DNA of 64,000 nt from positions 3,983,001 to 4,047,000 of the forward strand of contig NZ_CP088247.1 of assembly GCF_021117295.1 (NCBI RefSeq), read 5' to 3'. The translations under genes and the position numbers were made by a program. The notes under the pieces are model-generated. The model was not told the DNA's origin, did not search any database, and saw only the letters and a program-made list of their open reading frames with translations. Below, piece by piece: positions 63,040 to 64,000 of the stretch (position 1 is the first letter of the stretch; every line of letters starts with the position of its first letter). Source of the stretch: Methylorubrum sp. B1-46. Its GTDB lineage: Bacteria > Pseudomonadota > Alphaproteobacteria > Rhizobiales > Beijerinckiaceae.

Positions 63040-64000
63040 CGAAAGGGAGCCGCCGGAGACGCGCGTCCTGCGCCAGTTGGCGGAGGCCGTCCTGTTCGAG
63101 GGGCTGGCCGAGCGCGGACCTGTCGGCGCCTCCGATCGGATCGCATGGCGTCTCGGCCCACACCGCTTCCGCGCGACGGGCACGCTCGGCGCCTTCGGCC
63201 GCCCTCGCCTCGCCCCCGGTTCGGTCGAGATGGCGAACGGGGAGGGGGGCTGGAAACCGGCCGATCTCGCCGCCCTCGTCGAGGCCCTGCCAGCCGCTCC
63301 CGAGCACCGGGCGCGGCTGCTGGCGGAGCTTGACCAGACGGTCGAACTCTGCCGCTGGAACGCCGAAAACCTGTCGCTGCCGGAGCGCCGCACTCTGCCC
63401 TTCGCCGCGCTGGATGCAGCGCTCTGGGAAGGCCATCCCTACCATCCGAGCTTCAAGGCCCGCACCGGCTTCAGCCTGGAGGATCACCGCCGCTACGGGC
63501 CCGAGGCCGCTGCGCCGTTCCGCCTCGCATGGCTGGCGATCCGCCGCGACACGATCGCTCTCGCAGGACCGGCCGCGGAAGCCGCGTTCTGGCGGGCCGA
63601 ACTCGGCGGGGAATGGGACGTGCTGGCCGACCGTCTCGGCACGGCCGGGCACACCCTCGGCACGCACGCGCTGCTGCCGGTCCACCCTTGGCAGATGCGC
63701 CGGCTCGAAGGCGACGCCCTGCGCCCCTGGCTGGCGGAGGGCCGTGCGGTCGCCCTCGGCACCGCCGGCCCGCGCTACGTCGCGAGCCAATCCCTGCGCA
63801 CCCTGCACAACCACGACGATCCGTCCGCCGCGAGCGTGAAGCTGTCCTTGAGCGTGGTCTCGACCTCGAGCCTGCGCATCCTCGATCCGCATTTCGTGCT
63901 GACCGGCCCGGCCCTGTCGGACTGGCTCGCGGAAATCGTCGCCGCCGACCCCACACTGCGTAAGCAAGTGACGGTGCTGCGTGAATACGCCGCCGTGCTA
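63023..64000 (+). CDS. Second IucA/IucC-family siderophore synthetase (partial, runs off window)
   Basis: The ATG at 63023 (MPSLRDEREPPETRVLRQLA) opens a frame with no stop through 64000, giving 326 visible residues. It contains the ATP-site motif EGHPYHPSFKARTGFS, LLPVHPWQMRRLEG and SQSLRTLHNHDDPSAASVKL (S-x-R-T region), so it is a separate synthetase of the same family. Two synthetases in tandem are typical for a symmetric citrate or diamine-dicarboxylate siderophore. The missing C-terminus lies to the right of the window. Confidence 0.9.
   Translation, partial: MPSLRDEREPPETRVLRQLAEAVLFEGLAERGPVGASDRIAWRLGPHRFRATGTLGAFGRPRLAPGSVEMANGEGGWKPADLAALVEALPAAPEHRARLLAELDQTVELCRWNAENLSLPERRTLPFAALDAALWEGHPYHPSFKARTGFSLEDHRRYGPEAAAPFRLAWLAIRRDTIALAGPAAEAAFWRAELGGEWDVLADRLGTAGHTLGTHALLPVHPWQMRRLEGDALRPWLAEGRAVALGTAGPRYVASQSLRTLHNHDDPSAASVKLSLSVVSTSSLRILDPHFVLTGPALSDWLAEIVAADPTLRKQVTVLREYAAVL

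Noticed and set aside
1..64000. CRISPR arrays, restriction-modification or retron systems
   Set aside because: I looked for regularly spaced repeats, Cas-like proteins, methyltransferase/endonuclease pairs and reverse transcriptase motifs and saw none.

Overview
The window is GC-rich alphaproteobacterial DNA, most likely from a methylotrophic member of the Methylobacteriaceae (Methylobacterium/Methylorubrum). The reasons are the codon usage, a DUF6894 protein, DUF1127, the style of the TPR/GT41 protein, and a pathway that strips methyl groups from glycine betaine. I identified the organism from memory of protein families, not from a search. I saw no rRNA, tRNA or CRISPR array.

Positions 1-18.4 kb are an accessory, transposon-eroded region. 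From left to right it holds fragments of IS5 and IS3 transposases; an intact IS21-family element (1237-3804) with a 6-bp target duplication that splits a 157-residue gene; an IS1182-family element (about 5082-6897) abutting an IS3 stub; a decayed small gene; and an ISL3 element (8073-10740) carrying a nested IS110/IS1111-type element (8567-9977) with a long 3' noncoding tail. Next comes a compact integrative element on the minus strand (11.0-16.5 kb): a P4-type tyrosine recombinase, a 378-residue unknown, an AlpA-like regulator, a 261-residue unknown, a protein with the motifs of an HUH replication initiator, and a 90-residue protein with its own terminator. A second, truncated tyrosine recombinase is cut by an IS5-family element (17361-18280).

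Positions 18.4-27.3 kb are chromosome-like. A co-directional minus-strand set encodes a TPR/O-GlcNAc-transferase-like glycosyltransferase, a WbqC protein, a phytanoyl-CoA dioxygenase-like protein (probably frameshifted), a methyltransferase and a GNAT acetyltransferase. It looks like a glycan or protein-modification locus. A PAP2 phosphatase, a divergent ars locus (arsC-arsR / arsH with an operator between them), a haloacetate-dehalogenase-like hydrolase and a DUF6894 protein follow.

Positions 28-51 kb form a nearly complete glycine betaine utilisation locus. ProV-ProW-ProX import betaine, and an outer-membrane porin follows them. A GlxA/GbdR-type AraC regulator sits between the porin and soxBDAG (tetrameric sarcosine oxidase), and L-serine dehydratase follows soxBDAG. 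On the opposite strand, gbcA-gbcB-dgcA-dgcB-etfA-etfB (plus a YbaK-type deacylase) convert betaine to dimethylglycine and then sarcosine. Together these give betaine, dimethylglycine, sarcosine, glycine, serine, then pyruvate; only serine hydroxymethyltransferase is missing from the window.

Positions 51-55.8 kb carry a minus-strand operon of an M20 carbamoylase/amidase, two choline-kinase/APH-like kinases and an inositol-monophosphatase-like phosphatase, followed by a deletion chimera of a peptide ABC transporter. Positions 56-64 kb are an iron-acquisition locus: fecI-fecR-TonB-dependent receptor on the minus strand and, divergently, two IucA/IucC-type siderophore synthetases, the second running off the window end.
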